Assembly: GCA_005281725.1 (NCBI GenBank)
Contig: SSBO01000003.1
Location: forward strand, 4,278,495 to 4,342,494
Length of the DNA: 64,000 nt
Source of the DNA: Wuchereria bancrofti
Lineage: Eukaryota > Nematoda > Chromadorea > Rhabditida > Onchocercidae
Reading direction: 5' to 3'
Shown: positions 43,441 to 54,960 of the stretch, in pieces
Layout: each line of letters starts with the position of its first letter
Position numbering within the stretch: the first letter of the stretch is position 1
Position numbers and translations under genes: made by a program
Notes under the pieces: generated by a model
What the model was told of the DNA's origin: nothing
The model's input: only the letters and a program-made list of their open reading frames with translations
Database searches by the model: none

Positions 43441-46289
43441 CCCAACTTTTTTGCAGTTTCCTTGTTTTTTCTTTATTTCCTAAAGCTTGAAGAGAATTCA
43501 AAGAGCTAATGCTGAGCTAATAATTCTCTTGAGAATGCACTTTTCATTTCAACATTTTTCAAATAAAAATGTAATTTTCATTTCAGCATTTTAATGACAG
43601 TTTATGTTATTTATTATCACCATTCATTTTTCACTGTAACTCTTTCAAGTCTCTAATTAGGCATATGAATGACTAGACTTTTTTATTTATAAAGAGTAAC
43701 AAAGGATCCTTGGATTTTAAACTCTATTTCGATAAAGCCCTCGCAATGTTTTGCGCGTCTCTATAAACAAAAGTGAGGATTGTCATTGTTTTCTGTAGGA
43801 GACGGGAGACAACATGACAGCTGGTACTGTTTACCAATGTATAATTTTTTATGGCATCTGAAATCTTATCAACTTTTGAGAGAACTATGATTAACACAGT
43901 TAGGCATAAGAACTAAGATTAAACAGTTTTACACTACATTTCTCTGTCTCTGTAAACCATTCAACAAAAATCTTTCAAAATGATTTTATTCTTTCGCTTA
44001 TGGAACAATAATAATGTTTGAAAGAACGAATGACTATTTTTTTATTTTTTGTTATTTTCTAATTTTTTTTTTCATTTTTTAATGAAAGCTAAATAGTTAG
44101 GTAAATTTTCATTTTTTGGTTCTCATAAATATTTAAAACAGTATACAAAATTTTAGTTCGTGGCATTATTTTGTCTCACACAAATACTACGTGAAGACGC
44201 TTTGGGATCTCAATCTTTGGCACTTGAATTCCTTCGTATTGGTATGCTACGATACGTTCTGGAATCAGTGGCAGATATTAATTTAAGTGGATCCGAAACT
44301 AATGATATTCTTTCTTTGGAACATTGCAATGTTATATTGGTAGGTTGAACACTGAGATTATTGATCGAATTCAGCATATTTTTCACTTGCTACTTAAATT
44401 CAAGAAAGATACACTAGGCTTTAGTAGGATTTTTCACGTTATATTTTTGTTCAGTTGATGAGTGAAAAGATTTGTCGGGAAATTTTGTTCGTTTGTTTGA
44501 CGATGAAATCTCCATTATTGATTGGTTGACGCAAATGAGAATGATGCTTGGAATAAACGTTTATTGATTGGCGTTATAAGATTATTAAGGAAATTCAATT
44601 GGGATTGACTACAGTTTGTCGTTGAATAGAGTTTGACAGGGTATAGAGAGAGTAATAGGACTACCGAATTGAAGCTTGCTATAGTTAAAGACTGAGCGTG
44701 GACAGTGGATTTAACTCCGTATATAGTGGAGTTGGTTATAAAGAGAACCTTTGCAAAAGAGTTGGTTTATGATCAGACACAATGATTTCTTTAGAACATT
44801 CTGAAAGAGTCCTTTACAACATCCCGACATTGCACATAAGTTTAATTATAATTTGGAAGAAAAGAATTGGGCGATTATTCATTGCATATTTCTGAATGAA
44901 ACAATTCTATAAGACAGTCTTTATAAGACAAAAATTTCTATGCTATAGATTTAATACAAAATTATTTTATCAGATTATAAAATTGTTTCAGTTTCCTCAG
45001 ACAGGGTTAACGATTTATGATAGAAAACAAATTGTTTATAGAAAATAGTCCATGTATTTTATTTCTACAAACTTTAAACTTGTTAAATTCTTGGTCAATT
45101 ATGATAACGTGACAGATTTGTAGACTTTGTTTATTCGGCTCGGACTTACAAGTTGTGGTTGGAATGGTCTACAAGATGTTAACGCTTTGCAAGTGTTAGC
45201 AAACATCCCTTTGTGGTCAGATCCACCGAAAGATTTGTTTCTTGCACCCAGTTTTGACTTGAAGTAATTTTTTCTATTGTCTTTATATTGCTTTTAGCTA
45301 TATAAATTTGTTGTTTATTATCGTAGTATTCTAATTGTGTTAGCATCCTAATTTGCCTTCCTTTTTAATAAGAAAAAATCGTGTCTTACCACATCTATGA
45401 AATCGTGCCTTACCATTTTTTCTAGAAAAAAAAAAACAACTTGTATTTTTAAAAAAAAAGAAATAAGAGACTGTTATTATGAAGTTGTAGAACTCGTAGC
45501 GTTCCTGCACTGTATATGAATTACGTCACAAACATAGTATATCTTTGTATCGCGTTATGTTCGAATTCTCACTGGAAAAGAATCTCATTCCAGGTAAACT
45601 TTTAATGCTATCATAAAAGTTCCATATGGGAAAATTAAGAAATAAGCAGAGTATTAGATAAATGTAACATTTTAGTGGAACTGAAATAGTGAATTATACA
45701 AGTTGCAGACTAGAATGAAGTCTTCATTGCCGTAATATTATTATTATTATCTGGCGCTTTTTCAGGTTCTTGGACTGTTATCATGCAGTGCCGACGTGCT
45801 GAATCATTTGATACGAACTAATCGGCAAAATTCGTTTCTTAAGAAATGTGGCATTCTTGTTGCACACATATATCATTTTGGTATGTGGTATGTCCTGTTT
45901 AAGAGCATTTGAAAAAGGTTTAATGGTACTTGAAATAAAAACCTCGTGAAATAAGAATATTTGTATATTTTTCTGCACTTTTTTCTGTAGGTTTGAAATC
46001 TTGAAGCCAATCAGATTGAGTTTATCAGTACAACTACAAGTATGCAGTTCATCAATATAATTACAAGTTTTTTTTTTGAGATTCTATGGTAGCAATTTCT
46101 TGTTTATGGCTTCTAACATATGAGTATTTTCCAGATGCTCCAACTCGGTCGTTCATTGAGAAATCAAGCTGTTTAAATGCTTTAAGAAAGTTGTCCGGTA
46201 AGATGTCATCGTCTTCTTCAGCTCATTTGAAGGCCGCTTTCAACACTCCACGTCATCTCTTCAACAACACCAGTTCGATCATTAATTGA
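30309..46289 (+). CDS. npp-3: Nup205-family inner-ring nucleoporin (NPP-3-like)
   Basis: Large helical scaffold protein of the nuclear pore inner ring, where Nup205 binds Nup93. The diagnostic stretch is in exons 2-4: 'ISDLFNCDEFDALEL', then 'RHFPFLTRGLCAVVCYYD', matching Nup205 N-termini; later blocks (WDHFW, 'GIPLVLKGALFRCLSSLA', LLNTKRLEQ) follow the same family order. Exons: 30309-30458, 30538-30703, 31089-31186, 31384-31489, 31694-31785, 31909-32119, 32248-32391, 32493-32668, 32848-33030, 33277-33427, 33528-33727, 33891-34115, 34248-34439, 34611-34751, 35045-35299, 35589-35787, 35923-36102, 36617-36741, 36950-37182, 37513-37646, 37774-37830, 37893-37990, 38204-38341, 38487-38628, 38774-38882, 38986-39098, 39208-39461, 44157-44339, 45124-45263, 45766-45880, 46135-46289; about 1,600 aa. 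Vertebrate Nup205 has about 2,000, so the C-terminus is short. Phases disagree between 45263 and 45766, so a small exon is probably missing; 36102 and 37774 are also uncertain. Confidence 0.88.
31554..31623 (+). pseudogene. Chimeric pseudo-exon fragment in a Nup205-type intron
   Basis: After a T-rich run, TTGCATCTTAC-GGCTCTGGCAG copies the acceptor and first bases of the exon starting at 31384. It switches at CAGAA to a copy of the middle of the exon at 31909-32119 (matching about 32053-32100, CACTGTGGACCGCTACTTTA). The copied acceptor reads GG instead of AG, so it should not splice. Two exon pieces joined within a few bases suggest an imperfect local duplication or template switching. Confidence 0.75.
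34506..34515 (+). other. Candidate zero-length or recursive splice site
   Basis: Within the intron between the exons ending near 34439 and starting at 34611, the sequence TTTTTTTAACAG is followed immediately by GTAAGT. An acceptor touching a consensus donor is the form of a recursive splice site. The upstream donor (ATG then GTTTTT) is weak, which fits a need for help. Confidence 0.35.
38629..38773 (+). other. GC-AG intron in the Nup205-type gene
   Basis: The exon ends GCC GTC G and the intron begins GCAAGT; the acceptor TTTTCAG lies before AAGTTCAG. Only this GC donor gives phase 1, which the next exon needs to read EVQYQYLLDALYLLLN. The nearby GT would give phase 0 and break the frame. Confidence 0.65.
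41448..41490. repeat. Short inverted repeat (18-bp stem, 7-nt loop)
   Basis: The arms at 41448-41465 and 41473-41490 are complementary except at one position, which would be a G-U pair in RNA on the plus strand. The loop is TCAGTTT. The stem is shorter than a usual microRNA precursor. Confidence 0.7.
42793..43295. repeat. 44-bp inverted repeats about 415 bp apart (possible MITE-like element)
   Basis: The segment at 42793-42836 and the reverse complement of 43252-43295 agree at 40 of 44 positions by eye. The inside is AT-rich and non-coding. A direct repeat TTGGACGTTTGCTT, followed by an A-run, occurs inside (about 43073) and just past the right arm (about 43300). The form suggests a small non-autonomous element or foldback repeat, but no clear target-site duplication was seen. 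Confidence 0.6.
43408..43438. repeat. (TA)n microsatellite
   Basis: Uninterrupted alternating TA tract of about 28 bp inside the 4.7 kb intron. Confidence 0.9.
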
Positions 46290-46557
46290 TCTTGTTGCTG
46301 TTTCTTTATTTAAAAAGCTGGATATAACTTATCACTAGCAGGCTTTTAATAGTAATTTTCTGTTTTGGCTAGTGATACTCTGTATTACGCAGCAATTATC
46401 AAAACACTCAGCAATTTAAGGCATCAGGATCAAGATGGTAAAATTTTTAAGAAATTACTGGAATCCAATATTGTTGTGAAATCACTATAAAGCTAAATTA
46501 TCCATTTTTTTTTTTTTTTTTGAGCTTTTTGTATTATTCGACTTTGTGTTGGAGGTG

Positions 46558-46563
46558 AATAAA
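46558..46563 (+). terminator. Possible polyadenylation signal of the Nup205-type gene
   Basis: AATAAA lies about 270 nt after the stop at 46289; another is near 46.75 kb. The hexamer is frequent by chance in AT-rich DNA. Confidence 0.35.
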
Positions 46564-47575
46564 TTATAAACTAAAGGTTATTAACTTTTCTGCAAGAATT
46601 TGTTAAAGATTACTACATTCGTAAACTGCGAATGCTTCTTTCTCGTGCTGAATTTATATTAATTAATCACACACTTGTTTCATCTTCTATCTAAAGTTTA
46701 AGATTAAGCAGACTGTGTCAATCCTGTTATCATTTTGTAAGCGTATGAATAAATAATGGGAAGTAATAATTCCCAAGTTGAAGTTACAACGTTTTTCCAT
46801 AGTGCAGATATTTGCTTGGTTTGCAACTTCTTAAATCCGAAATATATGACATAATTGGATTTTAGTAAAACTGGGATGATCGCTTGTGTTTTTGACTGTT
46901 GGAGAATGTTGACCTTCCACTTCTCTATAATGTAGGAATGGTGAAATTATTATGCCTTGAGGATTGTCTGCTGGTAAGGTGTATCACCCATGACAAGTTC
47001 TTACCACTGCAGCAAAGCTACAAAAAAGAATCGAAAGACTATAAGTATGCATCTATTATTATTGGTCGATATGGATGAAGCATAGATAGACTGCAGTTTG
47101 TCTCAACAGTAGTTATTGTCCTTTTTGTGTTGATTGGCAGAGACGAATAACTTGTGATAGAGTTTATTGCTTGGTGGAGGATTATTCTCAAGTTATAAGG
47201 AAAATATCAGGATATTACAAGTCAATTGTTAGGTTAGATTTTCTTCTATATCTTCTGAGGAAATTTTAGTGGAAATTGGAAGATAATCATTTGTAAGGGA
47301 TTCCTGTAGAATGTGTTGAGACGCACTGTTGTTTGTTGAGAAAATGATTGACGGTGATGACGTGGGAGTTATTCCCTTAATATAGTGTGAGGTTGTGTAC
47401 AAAACGTTTACAGTTGCAAGTGAGTTTCATCATTAGGGTGAGGGATCTCCAAAACATCCCATGATTCGAAAGTGTTTAAAATGTTCCAAGTCATTACTAG
47501 TAAGTATCTTCATCAAATTGGAAAGTCATAGTTGAATAATTTTGTTTGAGTATCAAAATATTTACCTCAAGATTT

Positions 47576-49860
47576 GTATTACGAAAAATATTTCTATAAC
47601 ACAAAATACCTTGATTTTTCAACACATTTCTATATTATAAAATATTTCGGTTACTCCGATATTCCCAACGGAATGAGATTAAGACTTTCGGGGAAGATTA
47701 AGTGGTGAAGTTAGAACTTTTGTTTATTGGGATCACCGGACAATGAAGTGTCAATACAAAAAACAGATCAAATAAAATCATTTTTCATCTTGATTCCCAC
47801 CATGTCTTGCATTCTCAATTTTCTCTTGATTCGGTTGCTTTATATTTCTGCTCGTTAGCTTGTTTTTTGCTAGAGAAATTCTTCCTTGGTTAAGCACTGG
47901 TCTGACCATTTCTCATTTTCGGGTATTTACGTTCCGCATTGATTTCGATTTCAAATATACTTACTAATCTTCCTTTGGATTGAACACTTTTTGGATCGAA
48001 TTTTTTAGATTCGCATGGAATGTGAAATAGGCTCTGATTCGAAATTTGTGTGGAATACTTTGTAACGAAGGATGTGTTGGAACCAATCTTTATTTCATTG
48101 GGACAAAGATTATCGTTAATCGTATTGAATAGCTGCAAGAGCGGAGGAAGCGAACAACCAAAGAGGAACGATTGTAACTCAACCACTTTGCCTACTATCT
48201 CCTTTAATCTATAAAGTAGAAAAAAGTGGTTTACAACAAACCGCATGATTGTCGTGGTTTAAGAGCTGTTCATATCGGATCATCCTTACTCTTTGTGCCG
48301 TAAACATTGGATTTTAAGATATCAATAAGAGTGAGTGTCATATTGCAAGACTTTTACAATTCTCAGAAACTGCAGGTAGATTTGGTTTAGAACAAAGGAC
48401 ATTAGTTGAATAGAGAGCTGACAACCTTCTGACAGTAAGTCTGGATCTGACTGTTGAACTCGAAGATAATGACAAAAAAATTGGTAACACATAAGACAAT
48501 GCGGATGAGTATTGGGTAAAGGATTTCCTAATCGAAACATTTATCTAAGTATTATTTAAATAGGACTGTTTCGATGTATTATATTCGGTTTCTTCGATAT
48601 GTAGTGATAGTATATCTTTCCTTCGACTCTTTGCCATTATGTCATCCCTTTGTAATAGCAATTTTGCAGAATAGAGTTGGATTATAAATTGACTACATGT
48701 CAGTTAGTCATATTAGATCATTTCTGTCTCGACTTTGGGTTTTTTTTGACATTTTTAGGATGAGGCAAGTAATAAATGAATAATACCAACCTGATTCATC
48801 TCGGAGTATACCTTTTAGGATATAATGGGGTATAATTGATTTATAGTACTGCTAAACTAAGTATTCATCAATTTGAAGTCGTTCGATTAATGCTTCTAGA
48901 CAACCAAAACATAAATCATAATTGTTATTTATTTTAATTTTCGAATTTCGATTCGCTTTTCTGATTGAAACTAGCTTCGTAGAACGTCTTATTTTGAGAC
49001 AGGATGTTAGATAATTCAGTTTTTTAATATTTGCAATCCTTTAACTGTAGTATCAAAGCTATTTCAGAATTCTTTTCCTAATAATGAATGTTGGTGATGG
49101 TAATTGAAGTAAATTTACTGTTGTATGAGAAGCTAGTTTGGGTGACTCTCATCGCTGGACTACTTTATTTATGTAGTCTTGGCGTAATAATCAGGTGCTG
49201 AAGTGCCAACTGATAGTTATTGTTGAACACGGAGTTACTCTTCCTCAGCTGATAATTTCAAGATATCGCTATTCTCGTTGGCCATATTTGTCTTCTTTTC
49301 TTCTTGACAGATCCACGAATTTTTGAATGTAGTCCAACCGTTTTTTAATGATCATCTCGAAAATGTCAATTTGTAGTTGAAAACAGCTTTTTCTTGCTTT
49401 GACAGTTCTTTTCGTGGTCTCATATTGATATCGTAATTTTTCTCTTAGCAGATGTTGGTGGTGCTAGATCCGTTTTTTGCCTCATCTAGAAGCTCTTCCA
49501 GTCTTCTTTTCCGGTTTGCGTTCTTTTGATTAAACTAGTAACCATTTTGAAATAGCTCGATAAAATGTGGAATTTACCCTTCCCAAAGGGTAAATTCCAC
49601 ATTTTATCGTTTGTTCAAACATTTTTAAATTACAAGAAAGTCTCATCAGCAGGTTGGAAGATTTCCGAAATGTCACAAAACAAATTGGAAGATTAGTGTT
49701 AAGTAATGATATAATAATGCTTAAAGAATCAGGATGTTTGCATCAAAATTTACTTCAATTATTACGGAATATTTCTGTAATACAAAGATATCTTGTTTAT
49801 TTCAGTATGTTTTTATAAAATGTTTCGGTTATTCCGGCAATAGTGTTACTTCATATAATA
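47576..49860. repeat. Dispersed repeat copies near 47.6 and 49.8 kb
   Basis: Both copies contain AATATTTCTRTAAYAC, then TATRAAATRTTTCGGTTA and YTCCGRYAAT/ATTCC-like sequence in the same order, with substitutions and indels between them. They lie in the same orientation about 2.2 kb apart. A partial third copy (TATGTTTTTACAAAATGTTAT) may be near 50.29 kb. The family is unidentified. Confidence 0.5.
49558..49609. repeat. Perfect inverted repeat (24-bp arms, 4-nt loop)
   Basis: The arm at 49558-49581 is the exact reverse complement of 49586-49609, with CCCA between them; the match ends sharply on both outer sides. It lies between the Nup205-type and Argonaute genes in otherwise ordinary AT-rich DNA. 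Confidence 0.95.
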
Positions 49861-50513
49861 GCCAATGAACAAACACTGCAGTATAGCAGAACTGAGATGG
49901 AGAATGTGTTGAGAGTAAGCGCCAAACTGCACATAATTTACTTTGGACAGATGTCAAAAAATCGGAATATTTTTATAATATAAATATGCCCAAATAACCA
50001 AAGTCCTATACACAGTGCCAAACTACTGCAATAATTTGTTGGCTTTTTAACTGAATCTTACATGTAGAGTTATGGGAAAGGTTGCGATGCTGATTACCAA
50101 ACAATTTCTTATAATTATCCACTAATTAAACTGGTAGTATTTTTTTGACAATTACCATAGGCAAATAGTTGCGACAGAAATTTTGTTGATTAACGCAAAA
50201 TTTACTCCTCGTAATCGTTATGAGAGTTATTCGAGAATATCACAGGTAAAATGGGTCACTAGTAAAGTTGATTACTTTTTTGTTGTCACTGGTATGTTTT
50301 TACAAAATGTTATTTCATAATCACCAATGAAAAGTCTGACAGGGATTTAAGGTTTAGTGGAAATTTAGTAGAAATTAGTTTTACTGGAAATTTTAGTTTT
50401 TTTTTGGGAAGTTTGATTGTTGGCTTGAGGGTTGGAATTACTGATTGACGTTATTAGAGCAATAGATAATGTCGTGGGCAGAGTCAATCTTGGGAAAATT
50501 CGCTGGGAATTCA

Positions 50514-50580
50514 TTCGTTGAGGTTGTATTTTAGTAAATTCGTTAAGCATTTCTTTAGTTGAGGTTATCTTTTAGTAAAG
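50514..50580. repeat. Imperfect tandem duplication of about 40 bp
   Basis: GTTGAGGTTGTATTTTAGTA and GTTGAGGTTATCTTTTAGTA occur in tandem about 38-40 bp apart, each followed by an A-rich stretch. Confidence 0.6.
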
Positions 50581-52009
50581 GTGTGATAAAGTGTAATTAG
50601 TAGCACAATTTGTGGAGGAAGCCCAAGTGAGAACTAACTTGTAAGATATTAAGGTGTTACAATAGTGTGATTTATAACAAAAACAAATACAGAAAGCTTA
50701 CAACCTTTTAACCATCTGATATAAGTTTGATTGTCAAACTGGAATATCTTTACAGTCAATTTGGAGAGATTCACGCAGTGCACGTTCTTTTTAACAAACT
50801 GGAATATTTTAGCATAGATACGTAATAAATTAAAGTTGATAAAAAAACAAAAATAGATAAAAAATGATTTTGGTTTGAAACAGTTGTTTTATTTAATTCT
50901 GTATGATGAATTATTCATCTGAAAAATATTCAAATAAAAGTCATTGTAGTACAAATTTCTACGATATAAAATATTTACATCATAAAAATATTTCAATCTT
51001 TTTCGATAAAGGTTGTAGTTTATTAAGGATTAAGCTGATAACATTAAGTTCCCACCAAAACTTCTCTATTAACAACAGTGAGGAACAATCTGGTGGTCGA
51101 TTCTACCTGTAATATTCTTAGATAATTGTCTTTTAAAGCATATGAAAAATAAATGCTCTACAGTCAATAAGACCTTTGTCAAAAATATTTGTCTGTGATA
51201 TCATGAAAAGAAATAAAGACTTTCACGACAATAATCATTTTTTCAATAAGCACCAGACGGACAGAACGTCAGGAGAGCAGAGAGAAGAATTCGCAACTGG
51301 AATGTGAACCTAGTTTGTTATATTTTATTCTGCACCGAGACAAATGAGTACCGGACGTCAATTTAAATTTTAGTGGCTATGGCAGTTTCATTTCTTTACC
51401 TTTGTTGAGATTTATGCAAATTACATAGTAACATTAACATACAAAGACATCGATCTTGCTCCGACTGATACCTTTTCCTTATCAGAGATTACGTGCAAAT
51501 TCGTGTACAATAGACAATAGACGTGCTTAGAGTAGTACTGAGATGATATTGCATATGTTTGCAGAGTGCACGTTATCATGGGAAGTGGTCGTGTGTTCAG
51601 TGTCTTTTATACATTGTTATTGAGCGGATGATGATGGATAATTGATTGGCTATGGATGTGATTATTAAATCGCTGGTATTTATATCCACCTTTCTGCTTA
51701 CTTTACTGATTCATCGTAATATTTATCCAGGCCCTTTTACTTTATTTCAGACAATTGGTTAATAAGTGTCTTTGTTGTTATAGGACTGTCTTTCCCCGAT
51801 ATCATCCATCCAAAGTTGTCTCTGTAGCAAACTGATATGCTTTCCTTTGCAGTTTTATTTTTTGATTAACCTTGTGAAGAGTTTCGTCCAACATCAAAGG
51901 TTTATTATAAAGATAAGCTGTTCAGATTAAGTTTATCTGAGCTTTGGGTAGGATATAAAGCATGGTCTAAAATTTATAGCATACGTTCAATTCATCTGAT
52001 TCTTTTTGC

Positions 52010-52014
52010 AGAAA
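52010..52014 (+). promoter_or_regulatory. Probable trans-splice acceptor before the Argonaute ATG
   Basis: The strong acceptor TTCTTTTTGCAG ends at 52011, only 3 nt before the ATG at 52015. Such a short leader fits nematode spliced-leader addition and supports this start; an upstream coding exon spliced here remains possible. Confidence 0.5.
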
Positions 52015-54929
52015 ATGGATGTAACTAAAATTAATAAAAGCAGAAAGATGATGGAAGAAATCACTGGTGTTACTATGCCAGGCACGTGGTTCCACTCTTT
52101 TATTTATTGAAACTTTCATTTGTGATTATCAAGAAGCAATTTTTTTTTCTTTTTGGTGATAAATAACTTCTTTTTATGATCTTTCAATGGATCGAAGCAA
52201 TTTTTTACTTTTTCCTTAGCTTTTTTTCTTTTTTTTTGTTTCAATACTTCTATTTTAAGTTCTCAAGTATTTATACATGATTTCATTTGATTAATATTGC
52301 GATGTATTATTAGAAATATGCAATACATTTTAGCGAAGCCTCGTCAGATAAACCGTTACAACCATGCAAACAGATTTCGTGTTTGTGTCAATGGTTACGA
52401 ATTGGACATGTCGAAAGCCATTGAAAAAGTATATAAGTTTGAACTGAAAATCTACGGCATAAAAAGTGATGCAAAAGAAAAAGAACTTCACCGCGGTCCG
52501 AAAAATGAGTACGCCTTGTGTTTATCAGTGCTTCATAGTCATGTGCTTAGTTTTATTTTACAGTTCATGTTTGTCGTACGCAATTCATTCGTCGTACGTA
52601 ATTCAGTTTATTTCAGTGTGGCTATTGCTCTTCGCCACAGAGTTCTGTGGTCTATTTATCAGCAGTTGCTGAAAAACTATGAAGACATTTTTGGTAACGA
52701 TTTGAAAAAATATTTCTATGATTGCGGAATTAATTTCTATTCTGTAAATAGACTTTTTGATCGTTCCGAAGGCGAAAAGGAATTCAAGATCAGTGTCGTA
52801 TGTTTTTTCTGCTTGTTTTCTATCATATAACGTTTGTCTTACACATGTTTTCTAATTAGAACAAGATTTTTGGAATTATTTTAGCACTGGAATTCCAGAA
52901 GTTTGCAGAGATTGTGGCTGGATGTTGGTACAGTATTACATCATTACAAGCTTAATTTATTTTAGTTGTTTCACTTCTTTCGTTCATTAAATGGGTTTTT
53001 TTCGTACTTCAGTGCATGCTTCATTTTTAAATATCAACGGGAAGAAATAGTTTTATCTTTAAGGAATTGCTGCCCCCAGAAACACGAGATTTTTTGAGTA
53101 AACGAATTACTGGACTGGTTGTCCGCTTGTTACCATGTGAAGAAATCAACTTGCATCAAACTACAGCTGTTTCTGCGGATCTGTATGCTCGAGAGCGATC
53201 ACTTCAGCAATTTTTGGAAATAGCTACTTCACAAATGATGCTTCATGAGTACGTTAATTTTTTTTTGCTCATTTTCTTGACAGTCATAGTCTTCCAGTGT
53301 ATGCAAAGTCGGCTTTTTTAAAGTGAGCTTTATTGCAGAAATTTCCTTCCTGTAGAAATCTCGTGATTTCAGACAGAGTCATTTAATTTTTCGGAATAAG
53401 GCATATGATTGCCCCAGTGATCATGATATTGGAGTTAGTGGTGGCAAAGTTTTAACCGCAGGTATGGAAAAAAACGTGCGTTTCGTTGGTAACTCATGGG
53501 AGCAAGCAGTGCCTGTCGTGCAAATTGACGGTAAAATTGTTTTTTTTTTCTTTTTTTTTTTAATAAAAGAGTTCATTTTTCTACTTTATTTATCTCAGGC
53601 AGTTTCATAATGAGTAATTCTTTGTGACTTCTTGTATACTTTGAATTTTCCAGCAAGGAAAGCAGCGTTTTTCAAAAAGCAACCCTTGGTGGAACTTGTC
53701 GGTACGTTATGCAATCGAGCACATCCGAAAATGCTTATCGAAGACGCTAAATTGAGAGCGCGAGTTGCACGGCAATTGAAAGGTATTTTTAACTTCATAT
53801 TTAGTTTTTGTCTCTTGATATCAAATTTTATTATTGAAATTTGAATTTGTTAGCAGTTGAATTTTAGACCTTGTTGTGCGTACAACGCATCTGGAAACTC
53901 AACGACTTTTTTGCATTTTTGGGATGACAGCTGCAACTGCAGATAGGTGTATCACATTTTCATTATTTTGTTTAATTTATTAAGATTCATGTTTTTTACT
54001 TTGGCATTTTTTTAATTGGCAATTACTTGACATTTTTGGCTCCAGAATTGTGGGATGCTGAGCAGAATTGTTCTTGAGACAATTTTTTTATTAAGTCCTG
54101 AAAATCTGTTGCTTTAAGTAGTATGGGAATATATATGTATGGATTCCCAAATACCTACTAATTTTTTATGATCGCTTTCAACACATTTCAGATTAGTTAT
54201 TCCGGTCAACAATCAGGATACAACTGTGGCATCCTACATGTTGTACAAGTACCAACGTAGATTACGTTATCCTGGTTTGCCCTGTATAATTGAGCGACAC
54301 GTTGGTGGCAAAGACAAATTTCCACGCAACAGTTTTCATCCTATGGAGTTCTTGGAAGTTGTCGGAGGACAACGTGTTGACACTAAAAAACAAACACCGG
54401 AATTAGTGAGTGCCTCATTTTCATATTGCTTTAACGGGCATATTCTTTAGACTTCTTTCACTTAATAATTTTCAGACGTTGGCATACATCTTTTTTGTTC
54501 TGACCTATTGCACATCTCATAACATTTTCAACATAATTCTTTTCCTGTATGTTTTAAATTCATGCAAAATTCACTGTTAAAACACTTCATTCATGTCGTT
54601 GAAATATTGGTCTTTAGATTAAATTCTTTTTTTATATGCTAAGAATTTATCATTGTTGCTGTTTCAAGAAGCTTCATTCACGCATTTTTCCTGACGAACT
54701 GTGATTTTTTTATATGGCTTCATAGTTGGAGCTTTAGAAATCCATGTATATAATTAATCATCTTTTATACCATTACAGTTTGATTGTTTCCAGGTTGATG
54801 ACCTCATCCAAAATTGTCGCCTTTTGCCCATGAACTTGAAGAATGAAAATGAACGTCGACGTTGCCGAGCGCAAATTACTGATGAAAATCCATATCTTCG
54901 CAGCTTGGGAGTTAGCATTGTTTTTATTG

Positions 54930-54960
<31 letters not shown>

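Larger units (their letters stand above)
39462..44156 (+). other. 4.7 kb repeat-bearing intron of the Nup205-type gene
   Basis: It joins 'SPPGLR' to 'FVALFCLTQIL' in phase 0 with consensus GTAAGT and TTTTAG signals, while most other introns here are 80-900 bp. It contains an 18-bp hairpin at 41448-41490, an inverted-repeat pair at 42793-42836 and 43252-43295, a repeated TTGGACGTTTGCTT, and a TA microsatellite. The open frames inside show no recognisable domain, so I call no nested gene. Confidence 0.75.
46290..52009. other. Repeat-bearing intergenic region
   Basis: No gene could be supported. It contains a possible AATAAA for the Nup205-type transcript, sequences recurring near 47.58-47.69 and 49.77-49.86 kb, an imperfect tandem pair near 50.51-50.58 kb, and the perfect hairpin at 49.56 kb. 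Minus-strand open frames of 118 and 72 codons (47890-48246 and 48322-48540) show no family motif. Fossil mobile elements are a reasonable guess, unproven. Confidence 0.5.

Noticed and set aside
46895..47077. About 60-codon plus-strand open stretch reading MVKLLCLEDCLLVRC
   Set aside because: Protein-like at a glance, but no domain, no clear splice partners and no neighbouring coding sequence.
47890..48540. Minus-strand open frames of 118 and 72 codons as a possible gene
   Set aside because: No family motif, no convincing splice sites between them, and they lie among repeats; kept only as a possible mobile-element relic.
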